Source: Gammaproteobacteria bacterium
GTDB lineage: Bacteria > Pseudomonadota > Gammaproteobacteria > Granulosicoccales > Granulosicoccaceae
NCBI GenBank assembly: GCA_003511825.1
Contig: DOIU01000142.1
Location: 687-13,601 of the forward strand
Direction: 5' to 3'
DNA length: 12,915 nucleotides
In this document: positions 6,251 through 12,915 of the stretch, piece by piece
Numbering within the stretch: position 1 is the stretch's first letter
Layout of the letters: each line of letters begins with the position of its first letter
Made by a program: the position numbers and the translations under genes
The notes under the pieces: model-generated
The model's input: only the letters and a program-made list of their open reading frames with translations
What the model was told of the DNA's origin: nothing
Databases searched by the model: none

Positions 6251-6292
6251 GCTGTGAACAGCCGTCAAATCGCGCTATACTGCGCCTTACGG
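6251..6292. other. Nested inverted repeats with a TATACT box near the phage end
   Basis: GCTGT-GA-ACAGC (6251-6262) is followed by GCCGT (6261-6265) paired with ACGGC (6288-6292), which enclose GCGC (6272-6275) and GCGC (6282-6285) around TATACT (6276-6281). The TATACT could be an outward-facing -10 reading into the antisense of rsxA, but its best -35 (TGTGAA, 6253-6258, 17-base spacer) is weak. Confidence 0.35.
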
Positions 6293-6296
6293 CAAA

Positions 6297-6336
6297 ATAT
6301 GATCCCACGAAATACCGGCAAATCCCGGATAATCCC
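6297..6336 (-). repeat. Four 10-bp-phased units at the left terminus
   Basis: On the minus strand the decamers GGGATTATCC, GGGATTTGCC, GGTATTTCGT and GGGATCATAT follow one another without gaps, each starting GG-AT. The exact 10-base period places the motif on one face of the helix. The Mu left end, as I remember it, has a comparable series (GGATTATTCG, GGATCTGATG, GGATTAG) at about the same distance from its terminus. Confidence 0.65.
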
Positions 6337-6371
6337 GCGAAAAATCGGCCACTCGGGGTTTTGTCTCAATA

Positions 6372-6935
6372 TCAGTGATCAACGGCAGCCAGTGACATCA
6401 GGCCAGCGGTGATCAGCGCTACAGCGCTGCCTTGAAAGGGCTGAGGGACATCGGCGGCATCAATACGCTCGCGCAGCGCGGCAAACAAGATCAGCACCAG
6501 GGTAAAGCCCAAGGCTGCGCCAAATCCGTAGAGTGCGGATTCCACGAAGTTGTTCCCTTCTTGGATATTCAGCAGCGCGACGCCCAGTACGGCGCAGTTG
6601 GTGGTAATGAGTGGAAGAAAGATGCCCAGCACGTTGTGCAGCAGTGGACTTGTCTTGTGCACGACCATTTCGGTGAATTGCACCACGGCGGCGATGATCA
6701 CGATAAAGGTGATGGTGCGCAGATATTCCAGGCCCAGCGGCTGCAGCAACCAGGTGTTGGCGAGGTAGCTGCAGACCGAGGCCAGGGTCAATACAAAGGT
6801 CGTGGCCAGCCCCATGCCGGTCGCGGTTTCGAGCTTACGTGATACCCCCATAAACGGACAGAGCCCCAAAAATTTAACCAGCAAAAAATTGTTAACCAGC
6901 AGGGTACTGACGAGTATGAGCAGGTACTCTTTCAC
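6372..6935 (-). CDS. rsxA: RsxA/RnfA, electron transport complex subunit, 3' end replaced by prophage
   Basis: RsxA is an integral inner-membrane subunit of the Rsx/Rnf complex, which couples NADH:ferredoxin-type electron transfer to ion movement and in E. coli reduces SoxR. The GTG start (6935-6933) stands 6 bases after the metG stop. The protein begins MKEYLLILVSTLLVNNFLLV and carries the family signatures KFLGLCPFMGVS (with its conserved cysteine), VQFTEMVV, LGIFLPLITTNCAVLG, GNNFVESALYGFGAA and ITAGLMSLA. Six membrane helices are expected. Family members continue after LMSLA with FMGF-GLV (193 aa in E. coli). Here the frame instead ends AVDH and stop at 187 aa, with sequence supplied by the prophage. 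The last helix is therefore shortened by about six to eight residues. rsxB should follow and is not seen. Confidence 0.93.
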   Translation of the reverse strand: MKEYLLILVSTLLVNNFLLVKFLGLCPFMGVSRKLETATGMGLATTFVLTLASVCSYLANTWLLQPLGLEYLRTITFIVIIAAVVQFTEMVVHKTSPLLHNVLGIFLPLITTNCAVLGVALLNIQEGNNFVESALYGFGAALGFTLVLILFAALRERIDAADVPQPFQGSAVALITAGLMSLAAVDH

Positions 6936-6941
6936 GAACGC

Positions 6942-8975
6942 CTATTTGACCCGCATACCGGGTTCTGCCCCGCTGTCGGGGGTGAGGACAAAGAGATCTT
7001 TCCCCCCGGGGCCTGCGGCCAGCACCATGCCTTCGGACATGCCGAAACGCATTTTGCGCGGGGCCAGGTTTGCGACCATCACGGTGAGGCGACCACGAAG
7101 ATCATCGGGTGAATAGGCGGACTTAATGCCGGCGAACACTTGGCGCTGTTTGCCGATGTCGAGGGTCAAGCGAAGGAGTTTGTCCGCGCCTTCGACGTGC
7201 TCGGCATCGACGATTTTGGCGATGCGCAGGTCGATCTTGTCAAAGTCAGCGTAGGTGATTTCGGGTTTGAGAGGGTCATCCGCGAGCGCACCCGTAGGCG
7301 CGGGTGTTTGCGTGGCTGCAAGGTCTTGCTTAGAGGCTTCGGTCATTTTCTCTACCGTGGCTGTCTCTATACGTTTAAGCATAGCACTGAAACGTTGGAT
7401 ATCGTGGCTGAGTAGAGGTTCCTGAGTGCTGTCCCAGCGCATATCGCCGCACTGCAAAAACGCCTCAGACTTTTCTGCCAACTGCGGTAGCACCGGTTTG
7501 AGGTAGTTGACCAACACGCGGAACAGGTTAAGACCCTGTGTGCATATGCCATGCACTTGGGGGCGTGTGTCAGGATCTTTTACCAGGACCCAAGGCTCAG
7601 CCTCGGCAATATAATGATTGGCGCGGTCGGCCAAGGCCATGATCAATCGCATTGCCTGGCTGAATTTGCGGGCTTCGTAGGCCTCGGCAATAGCCACGCC
7701 CTCGTCAACGAAGTCTTGATACAGCGCCGCATCGGGCAAAGCTTCGCTCAGCTTGCCATCAAAAGACTTGGTGATAAAGCCCGCGCAGCGACTGGCGATG
7801 TTAACAACCTTGCCCACCAAATCGGCGTTGACGCGGGTGACGAAGTCTTCCAGGTTGAGGTCGATGTCTTCTACTTTATGGTTGAGCTTGGCTGCAAAGT
7901 AGTAGCGCAAATACTCGGGGTCCATGTGTTCGAGGTAGGTGCGCGCCTTGATAAATGTGCCGCGTGATTTGGACATTTTGGCGCCATCGACGGTGAGAAA
8001 GCCGTGGCAAAACACCGCGCTGGGCGTGCGAAATCCGGCGCCGTGTAAAATCGCCGGCCAGAATAGGGTGTGGAAATAGGCGATGTCTTTACCGATAAAG
8101 TGGTAGAGCTCAGCTTCAGAGTCCTCACGCCAGTAGCTATCAAAATCGTCGCCCGTGCGCTCACAGAGGTTTTTGTGGCTGGCCATATAGCCAATCGGTG
8201 CGTCCAGCCAAACATAAAAGTACTTGCCAGGTGCGTCTGGGATCTCAAAACCCCAGTAGGGCGCATTGCGAGAGATGTCCCAGTCTTGCAGACCGTCTTC
8301 AAACCACTCTTCGAGCTTGTTTCGGATTTCGGGCTGCAGCTTGCCACTGTCCATCCAGCTGCGCAGCATGGGCTCGAAGTTTGAGAGTTTGACAAAATAC
8401 TGCTCAGAGTCGCGCAATTCCGGCGTGCTGCCGGAAACGACTGAGCGAGGGTTGCGCAGTTCAGTGGCGTCGTAAGTGGCGCTGCAGACCTCGCAGTTAT
8501 CACCGTATTGGTCCTCTGCTTCGCAGGTGGGGCAGCCGCCTTTGACATAGCGATCGGGCAAAAACATGTTTTGCTCTGCGTCATAGAGCTGTTTGATCGT
8601 GCGCTTGTCAATATGCCCGGCATCGCGCAGCCGGGTGTAAATTAACTCGGCGAAATGGCGGTTCTCGTCCGAGTGCGTGGTGTAAAAATTATCAAACGAG
8701 AGCAAAAAGTCGCGAAAGTCCGTTTCATGCTCCTCCTTAACCTGGGCGATAAGCGCTTCTGGGGTGAGCCCGAGTTCCTGAGCTTTGAGCATAATGGGTG
8801 TACCGTGCGCGTCATCGGCCCAAACCCAAGTGCAGCGGTTTTCACGTTGGCGTTGAAAGCGCACCCAGATATCCGTTTGAATGTACTCCACAAGGTGACC
8901 CAAGTGGATGGAGCCGTTAGCATAGGGTAGGGCACTGGTAACCAAAATGTCGCGTGGGGTTGCTTGTGTACTCAT
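6942..8975 (-). CDS. metG: Methionyl-tRNA synthetase, 677 aa
   Basis: It charges tRNA-Met with methionine in the cytoplasm, for both initiation and elongation. The start chosen is ATG 8975-8973 (MSTQATPRDILVTSALPYAN); a GTG at 9011 would add twelve unconserved residues. The class I signature HLGH is at 24-27 and KMSKS at 333-337. Between them is the zinc-binding insert with Cys148, Cys151, Cys161 and Cys164 (CPTC, CEVC). ADDAHGTP (53-60) is also typical. The last 100 residues form the EMAP-II-like tRNA-binding/dimerisation domain (DLRIAKIVDAEHVEGADKLL to MVLAAGPGGKDLF), and the length equals the E. coli enzyme. It is intact, divergent from mrp, and 6 bases upstream of rsxA, so the two probably share a transcript. 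Confidence 0.98.
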   Translation of the reverse strand: MSTQATPRDILVTSALPYANGSIHLGHLVEYIQTDIWVRFQRQRENRCTWVWADDAHGTPIMLKAQELGLTPEALIAQVKEEHETDFRDFLLSFDNFYTTHSDENRHFAELIYTRLRDAGHIDKRTIKQLYDAEQNMFLPDRYVKGGCPTCEAEDQYGDNCEVCSATYDATELRNPRSVVSGSTPELRDSEQYFVKLSNFEPMLRSWMDSGKLQPEIRNKLEEWFEDGLQDWDISRNAPYWGFEIPDAPGKYFYVWLDAPIGYMASHKNLCERTGDDFDSYWREDSEAELYHFIGKDIAYFHTLFWPAILHGAGFRTPSAVFCHGFLTVDGAKMSKSRGTFIKARTYLEHMDPEYLRYYFAAKLNHKVEDIDLNLEDFVTRVNADLVGKVVNIASRCAGFITKSFDGKLSEALPDAALYQDFVDEGVAIAEAYEARKFSQAMRLIMALADRANHYIAEAEPWVLVKDPDTRPQVHGICTQGLNLFRVLVNYLKPVLPQLAEKSEAFLQCGDMRWDSTQEPLLSHDIQRFSAMLKRIETATVEKMTEASKQDLAATQTPAPTGALADDPLKPEITYADFDKIDLRIAKIVDAEHVEGADKLLRLTLDIGKQRQVFAGIKSAYSPDDLRGRLTVMVANLAPRKMRFGMSEGMVLAAGPGGKDLFVLTPDSGAEPGMRVK

Positions 8976-9209
8976 GAGGTCTCGATTGACGGTTGGTCTG
9001 GGCGGAATCACTGAAATCGATCAAGAATACCAGCCTTTTGCGGCAGCAACCACAGGGTCTGTCTTGGGTTGCGGGAGCCAGCACGAGCGCAGTTGTTGAG
9101 CACGGGCTGAGCGTGGGTTTAGTGTATGATTTGCGCGACGGCATTGTACTTAGCAATGAGGCGAACACAAGCCTCAGGCTACATAACACATCATCCGGGG
9201 AATAGGTTC
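8976..9209. promoter_or_regulatory. Divergent intergenic region between metG and mrp
   Basis: These 234 bases should hold the promoters of both genes. A TATGAT -10-like box at 9125-9130 points to mrp, with TTGAGC at 9096-9101 too far upstream (23 bases) for a good -35. AGCCTCAGGCT (9170-9180) is a small perfect inverted repeat in the mrp leader. I see no convincing metG promoter or T-box-like element. Confidence 0.35.
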
Positions 9210-10301
9210 ATGACATCTCTTGATAAAGACACTTTTGAGGCAACTTTAGGCGCTTTTGTTGATCCGAATGCAGGGATCAGCCTGGCGGAGTCCGGTGCGT
9301 TGGGCGCAATCCGTGTAGACGGCGATCAAGTCGATGTGGATATCGAGCTTGGTTACCCGTGTGTGCGCTATAAGGACACGCTGCAGTCCGACCTGCGCGA
9401 TGCTGTCCAAGCTGTGCCTGGCTTGGGTCGGTGCACTTTCCATATTTCCCACCGTATCACCGCGCATTCGGTGCAGCACGGCGTTAAGAGGATGTCGAAT
9501 GTCAAGAATATTATCGCCGTCGCATCCGGTAAGGGTGGCGTTGGCAAGTCGACCACATCCGTGAATGTCGCGCTCGCCTTGGCCAGTGAGGGCGCCACCG
9601 TGGGGCTGTTGGATGCGGACATCTATGGACCCAGTCAGCCGCGTATGATGGGGCTGTCGGGGCAGCCCGACAGCAAGGATGGCAAATCGCTGGAGCCGAT
9701 GGAAAACTATGGCGTGCAAACCATGTCGATTGGATTTCTCATTGATGAGGAATCGCCGATGATTTGGCGTGGTCCCATGGTGACCCAAGCGCTAGAGCAG
9801 TTGCTCAATGATACCCAATGGCGTGATCTTGATTACTTGATCATTGACCTGCCGCCGGGTACCGGGGACACACAGCTGACGCTGGCGCAGAAGGTGCCGG
9901 TCAGCGGCGCCATCATTGTGACGACGCCCCAAGACATCGCTTTGCTCGACGCGCGCAAAGTCCTCAAGATGTTTGAAAAAGTGGAGATCCCAATTCTCGG
10001 CATTGTGGAGAATATGAGTCTGCACATCTGCAGTCAGTGTGGCCATGAAGAGGCGATCTTCGGTCAAGGCGGGGGGGAACGCATGGCCTCCGAGAGTGAT
10101 GTCGAGTTGCTGGGGCGGTTGCCACTCGATATCCGCATTCGAGAGCAGGCTGACACCGGCCATCCCACGGTGGTGTCGGAGCCTGAGAGTCGGGCTGCCG
10201 AGATCTACCGAGAGGTTGCCCGAAAAGCCGCCGCACGCTTGTCACTACAATCTAAAGACTACTCCGCGAGCTTCCCAAATATTGTGATTCAGAACAACTG
10301 A
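9210..10301 (+). CDS. apbC: Mrp/ApbC iron-sulfur cluster carrier ATPase, 363 aa
   Basis: Mrp/ApbC proteins are cytoplasmic P-loop ATPases that bind and hand over Fe-S clusters. The start is ATG 9210 with GGGGAATAGG just ahead; the frame is open from 9126, but those 28 residues have no family counterpart. Residues 1-80 form the N-terminal MIP18-like domain. A deviant Walker A GKGGVGKST is at 107-115, DADIYGPSQP at 135-144, a Walker B region YLIIDLPPGTGD at 209-220, and the cluster-binding CSQC at 274-277 with both cysteines kept. The length is close to E. coli Mrp. It is divergent from metG, as in pseudomonads, and upstream of the dehydrogenase gene. It is intact; the assignment is firm, with mrp as the synonym symbol. 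Confidence 0.96.
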   Translation: MTSLDKDTFEATLGAFVDPNAGISLAESGALGAIRVDGDQVDVDIELGYPCVRYKDTLQSDLRDAVQAVPGLGRCTFHISHRITAHSVQHGVKRMSNVKNIIAVASGKGGVGKSTTSVNVALALASEGATVGLLDADIYGPSQPRMMGLSGQPDSKDGKSLEPMENYGVQTMSIGFLIDEESPMIWRGPMVTQALEQLLNDTQWRDLDYLIIDLPPGTGDTQLTLAQKVPVSGAIIVTTPQDIALLDARKVLKMFEKVEIPILGIVENMSLHICSQCGHEEAIFGQGGGERMASESDVELLGRLPLDIRIREQADTGHPTVVSEPESRAAEIYREVARKAAARLSLQSKDYSASFPNIVIQNN

Positions 10302-10459
10302 GGGCGTTGGCCGCGCGTGCAGTGTCTGCTGACTAACCTTGGCATTTTGTAAGCTAATTTGGCAGAAAATCGGGTTGTTTAGGTGGTGCCGCTGATTGTG
10401 TTTTGATTCTGGGTATTGCATTCTCAATGCATGTTTTTACACGGGTATTCGGCGGTTTT
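10302..10459. other. Intergenic region between mrp and the NADH dehydrogenase gene
   Basis: 158 bases. No strong terminator is seen after mrp. The perfect repeat TGCATT-CTC-AATGCA (10417-10431), followed within a few bases by TTTTT, could be a small hairpin or operator just before the next gene. TTGGCA (10338-10343) is the best -35-like hexamer, without a matching -10. Confidence 0.3.
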
Positions 10460-11755
10460 ATGTCAAATTCAGAACAGAGTGCGAAGCACCATGTGGTGGT
10501 GGTGGGTGGTGGTTTTGCGGGCTTGCAGTTAGTCAAAACACTCAAGCATCCCCAAGTGCGCATTACGCTGATTGATCAGCGCAATCACCACTTGTTTCAG
10601 CCCTTGTTGTATCAGGTTGCCACCACGATCTTGCCGACCTCGGAGATCGCTTGGCCTATTCGCCGCGTCTTGCGAAAGCGCAAGGATGTTACCGTCCTTA
10701 TGGCGACAGTCACCGCTATTGATTCCGATAAGCGCACGGTGAGCTACACAAATGGTGGCACGCTGAGCTACGACACCCTGGTACTGGCTACCGGCGCACG
10801 CCATTCGTACTTTGGCCGTGATGAGTGGGAAAACACAGCCCCTGGGCTGAAAACCCTCGAAGATGCGACCACCATCCGCCGGCGTATACTGCGTGCGTTT
10901 GAATATGCGGAGCGAGAGCAGGATCCCGAGCGTCGGCGCGGCTTGCAGACATTTGCAGTGATTGGCGCAGGGCCGACGGGTGTTGAGCTGGCAGGTATTA
11001 TCGCGGAGTTGGCGCAGAAGGTTTTGCCCGATGAGTTTCGCAATATTGACACGCGCGAGTCGCAGGTTTTATTGATTGAAGCCGGAGATCGCGTGTTACC
11101 GGCATTTCCCGAGCAGCTATCGGACTACGCGTCTCAGTCTTTGCAACGCATGGGGATCTCGGTTCTCACAGGACGCCCCGTGACGGAATGCTCCACACAG
11201 CAAATCACGGTAGGTGATGAGGTCGTCCCGTGTTGCACAACGATCTGGGCGGCGGGGGTTGCGGCGTCACCAGCGGCGGAATGGTTGGGGGTGCAAGCGG
11301 ATAAGGCGGGCAGAGTGATCGTTGGCGATGATTTGACGGTCGCAGACAGACCCCATGTGTTTGTCATCGGCGACACCGCCTGCGTCAAAACGTCGGATGG
11401 TGGCGTTGTCCCAGGTCTGGCACCGGCTGCCAAGCAGCAGGGCGCATACGTCGCAAAAGTTGTTCAGTCACGCCTGACCGGTCAGGCAGTGCCAAACGCG
11501 TTTCGCTATTCACACCATGGCAGTTTGGCCACCATCGGCAAACGTTCGGCGGTCGCTGACTTTGGTTTTGTGCGTCTAAAAGGCGGTATCGCCTGGTGGG
11601 CCTGGGGTATTGCACATATCTATTTCCTCATAGGAACGCGCAGCCGGGTGGCGGTCGCTTGGAGCTGGTTATGGTCGTATCTCACCGGACAAAACAGCGC
11701 GCGCTTGATCACGCAGCGCGATCTCACCGCATCTGAGCGGGACGTGCGTGATTAA
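10460..11755 (+). CDS. Type II NADH dehydrogenase-like FAD oxidoreductase, 431 aa
   Basis: NDH-2 enzymes pass electrons from NADH to quinone at the inner membrane face without pumping protons. The start chosen is ATG 10460 (MSNSEQSAKHHVVVVGGGFA); the frame is open from a TTG at 10403, but the extra 19 residues lie ahead of the FAD fold. The first Rossmann motif GGGFAG is at 16-21, followed by the family's HHLFQPLLYQVA. A second NADH-binding motif GAGPTGVELAG is at 169-179. The FAD-binding VIGDTA is at 302-307 and APAAKQQG, typical of NDH-2, at 321-328. The C-terminal segment GGIAWWAWGIAHIYFLIG is amphipathic and likely holds it on the membrane. Quinone use is inferred from family likeness. 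It lies between mrp and dcd, which are adjacent in pseudomonads. Confidence 0.93.
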   Translation: MSNSEQSAKHHVVVVGGGFAGLQLVKTLKHPQVRITLIDQRNHHLFQPLLYQVATTILPTSEIAWPIRRVLRKRKDVTVLMATVTAIDSDKRTVSYTNGGTLSYDTLVLATGARHSYFGRDEWENTAPGLKTLEDATTIRRRILRAFEYAEREQDPERRRGLQTFAVIGAGPTGVELAGIIAELAQKVLPDEFRNIDTRESQVLLIEAGDRVLPAFPEQLSDYASQSLQRMGISVLTGRPVTECSTQQITVGDEVVPCCTTIWAAGVAASPAAEWLGVQADKAGRVIVGDDLTVADRPHVFVIGDTACVKTSDGGVVPGLAPAAKQQGAYVAKVVQSRLTGQAVPNAFRYSHHGSLATIGKRSAVADFGFVRLKGGIAWWAWGIAHIYFLIGTRSRVAVAWSWLWSYLTGQNSARLITQRDLTASERDVRD

Positions 11756-11813
11756 TTGCCGGCTAACCGTGGTCTCGTGGCAGAAATAGGGGGCATGCGC
11801 GGGCAAAGTTGTC

Positions 11814-11819
11814 TACAAT
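11814..11819 (+). promoter_or_regulatory. Putative -10 box upstream of dcd
   Basis: TACAAT stands in GTCTACAATAG, 44 bases before the dcd ATG. No good -35 is found at 16-18 bases (GGGCAT). It lies between the arms of a 7-bp inverted repeat, CTAACCG (11763-11769) and CGGTTAG (11826-11832). Confidence 0.4.
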
Positions 11820-11862
11820 AGCCGCCGGTTAGTTTGTCTGTCTTCAACGCGTTTCGTCCAGT

Positions 11863-12432
11863 ATGAGCATCAAATCCGACAAGTGGATTCGTCGCATGGC
11901 GACCGAACACGGCATGATTGCGCCGTTCGAATCCGATCAAATCCGATACAACGCCGATGAGAACAAGGTTGTTTCTTATGGCACCTCAAGTTACGGCTAT
12001 GATGTGCGCTGTGCTGATGAGTTTAAAATATTCACCAATATTAACTCTGCTATTGTTGACCCTAAAGCCTTTGATGAAAACAGTTTTGTCGATATTCAAT
12101 CAGATGTTTGTATTATTCCTCCTAACTCATTTGCACTGGCACGCACGGTCGAATATTTTAGAATTCCGCGTAGTGTTTTGACGGTTTGTTTGGGGAAATC
12201 AACCTACGCGCGCTGTGGCATTATCGTAAATGTAACGCCGTTAGAGCCTGAATGGGAAGGACACGTTACGTTAGAGTTCTCAAATACATCACCATTGCCT
12301 GCTAAAATCTATGCAAACGAAGGTGTGGCACAGATGTTGTTTTTTGAATCAGATGAGATTTGTGAAACATCGTACAAGGATCGTGGTGGAAAATACCAAG
12401 GTCAAAAGGGTGTTACACTTCCTAAAACATAA
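11863..12432 (+). CDS. dcd: dCTP deaminase, 189 aa
   Basis: It deaminates dCTP to dUTP, feeding thymidylate synthesis; it works as a trimer in the cytoplasm. The protein matches the family over its full length: MSIKSDKWIRRMA, SSYGYDVRCADEFK, IIPPNSFALARTVEYFRIPR, GKSTYARCGI (111-120), TPLEPEWEGHVTLEFSNT with Glu138, the presumed catalytic residue, then GVAQMLFFESDE and a C-terminal DRGGKYQGQKGVTLPKT. It is intact, with a poor ribosome-binding site. Oddly, its base composition changes inside the gene: the first 100-130 bases are GC-rich like the host genes upstream, while the rest is about 40% GC with A/T-ending codons. Confidence 0.97.
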   Translation: MSIKSDKWIRRMATEHGMIAPFESDQIRYNADENKVVSYGTSSYGYDVRCADEFKIFTNINSAIVDPKAFDENSFVDIQSDVCIIPPNSFALARTVEYFRIPRSVLTVCLGKSTYARCGIIVNVTPLEPEWEGHVTLEFSNTSPLPAKIYANEGVAQMLFFESDEICETSYKDRGGKYQGQKGVTLPKT

Positions 12433-12484
12433 GCTTAACTAGTTTCTCAAGTAAGTAGTAAACTTTTTTAGATAAGGAACAAAT

Positions 12485-12868
12485 ATGAATTCAGAGAAAG
12501 TAGTTTTTGCCTTTTTTATTGTTTTAGCTTTAACACTTAATTTCGGTTTCTTCCTTGGTGGGATGGATAATGCTTCACATCACAATATCTACGAGTTATT
12601 TGCCGCAATTGTCGTCAGCTTGATTTCTACGGTTTTGAAAGTAGGGGATCGCACTCACATGGGAGCGGTTTTTTTAGCAACCAGTTTAGTAGCTGATCTC
12701 CAATTAATTGCTGCCGCTATTGTTTGGGGTGTTGTCGCTAACGTGTATGGTGAAGCCTTAACAGGTGATGCCTTGGCAACCGTTGTTTCATTATCCGGTG
12801 GTGCGCTCTTGGCCAATCTGATCTCCGTCATATTACTCATCGCCGAAACAGTTTCAGTGCGCCGATAG
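12485..12868 (+). CDS. Small four-helix membrane protein (DUF6394-like), 127 aa
   Basis: The ATG at 12485 follows AAGGAAC with a 5-base gap, a good ribosome site. Four hydrophobic segments are visible: about 5-24 (VVFAFFIVLALTLNFGFFLG), 36-52 (LFAAIVVSLISTVLKVG), 60-84 (GAVFLATSLVADLQLIAAAI and on) and 100-122 (VVSLSGGALLANLISVILLI). Short polar loops include DNASHHNIYE and KVGDRTHMG. I recall a conserved gammaproteobacterial family with the same pattern (N-term EKV-F-FF--LALTLNFGF, DN--HH-YELFAA, GDRT--GA), catalogued as DUF6394; the number is from memory. The function is unknown. It shares the low GC of the dcd 3' part and lies 52 bases after dcd on the same strand. Confidence 0.85.
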   Translation: MNSEKVVFAFFIVLALTLNFGFFLGGMDNASHHNIYELFAAIVVSLISTVLKVGDRTHMGAVFLATSLVADLQLIAAAIVWGVVANVYGEALTGDALATVVSLSGGALLANLISVILLIAETVSVRR

Positions 12869-12915
12869 TTTGCTAGGGTTTAAATCCTATGCCTAATCTA
12901 ATATACATTCTGTTC

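Larger units (their letters stand above)
1..6387 (-). mobile_element. Left part of a Mu-like transposable prophage
   Basis: The block carries the diagnostic Mu early order: divergent repressor, Ner, transposase A, ATPase B, then small early genes. The early genes read away from the terminus, so this is the left (repressor-side) end; the right end lies beyond base 1. The terminus is placed where the rsxA reading frame stops matching its family. Two ends starting 5'-TG (minus strand) are possible: at 6387, favoured because RsxA similarity ends exactly there, or at 6374, where the inward sequence TGATATTGAG resembles the Mu left terminus. The 5-bp target duplication cannot be checked because only one end is present. 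The element type is firm; the exact last base is uncertain by about 15 bases. Confidence 0.9.
5948..6387. other. Non-coding left-end region of the prophage
   Basis: About 440 bases between the repressor stop and the host junction. Short open frames exist (6029-6211, 6184-6378) but have no ribosome-binding site or recognisable product. It holds repeated AAAGGAATGCT motifs, two hairpins, nested inverted repeats and 10-bp-phased units, entered separately. In Mu the corresponding stretch carries the transposase binding sites L1-L3 and the packaging signal; the same use is inferred here. Confidence 0.75.

Noticed and set aside
6029..6378. Two short plus-strand open frames in the phage end region
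   Set aside because: No ribosome-binding site, no recognisable protein, and they run across repeats and the phage terminus.
7871..8623. Long minus-strand frames inside metG and plus-strand frames opposite it
   Set aside because: They shadow a strongly conserved methionyl-tRNA synthetase in the correct frame.
10417..10436. TGCATT-CTC-AATGCA hairpin as the mrp terminator
   Set aside because: Stem of only 6 bp with half A/T pairs, 115 bases after the stop; kept only as a note in the intergenic entry.
10403..10459. TTG or ATG 10427 start for the NADH dehydrogenase
   Set aside because: The extra residues precede the usual start of the FAD fold and have no ribosome site; ATG 10460 gives the family length.
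11763..11832. CTAACCG/CGGTTAG inverted repeat as a terminator of the dehydrogenase gene
   Set aside because: The arms are 56 bases apart and no T-run follows; it could be chance.
12433..12484. AGTTT/AAACT with following T-run as the dcd terminator
   Set aside because: Only five A/T-rich pairs with a long loop; too weak to call.
12873..12888. TAGGGTTTAAATCCTA as a tRNA T-arm or attachment site
   Set aside because: It resembles a T-arm, but the upstream bases code for the membrane protein and no acceptor or anticodon arm is present; simpler as a chance palindrome.

Overview
The window holds the left end of a Mu-like transposable prophage (about 1-6387) inserted in the chromosome of a Gammaproteobacterium (about 6388-12915). 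The host is inferred from the proteins MetG, RsxA, Mrp/ApbC and Dcd, whose sequences look gammaproteobacterial. The linkage of metG, mrp and dcd, as in Pseudomonas and relatives, agrees with this. Genus cannot be told from the sequence alone.

Prophage (minus-strand early operon, read right to left from 5302 to 1): a Ner-like regulator; a MuA-type DDE transposase with the catalytic triad intact; a MuB-like AAA+ ATPase that lacks the N-terminal helix-turn-helix of Mu B; two small winged-helix proteins; a separate HTH protein that resembles the missing N-terminus of Mu B; a hypothetical protein; a third winged-helix protein; and a conserved hypothetical protein. A last gene probably starts at 9 and leaves the window. 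Most of these genes overlap by 1-11 bases, as expected for one translationally coupled early transcript. The c-type repressor (start re-assigned to a GTG at 5465) is divergent and has no protease domain. Between it and ner lie an early sigma70-like promoter embedded in a 10-bp inverted repeat, and an extended -10 promoter for the repressor. Between the repressor and the phage terminus are about 440 non-coding bases with repeated AAAGGAATGCT motifs, hairpins and four 10-bp-phased units that resemble the Mu left end.

Junction: the phage terminus lies within the last codons of rsxA, first gene of the Rsx/Rnf electron-transport operon. It replaces the end of the last membrane helix with four phage-encoded residues and separates rsxA from any rsxB.

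Host side: rsxA (minus) sits 6 bases after metG (minus). Divergent from metG are mrp/apbC, a type II NADH dehydrogenase-like gene, dcd and a small four-helix membrane protein, all on the plus strand. Base composition falls sharply inside dcd, from about 55% to about 40% GC. This suggests a recombination joint, or a chimera. No tRNA, rRNA or CRISPR array was found.
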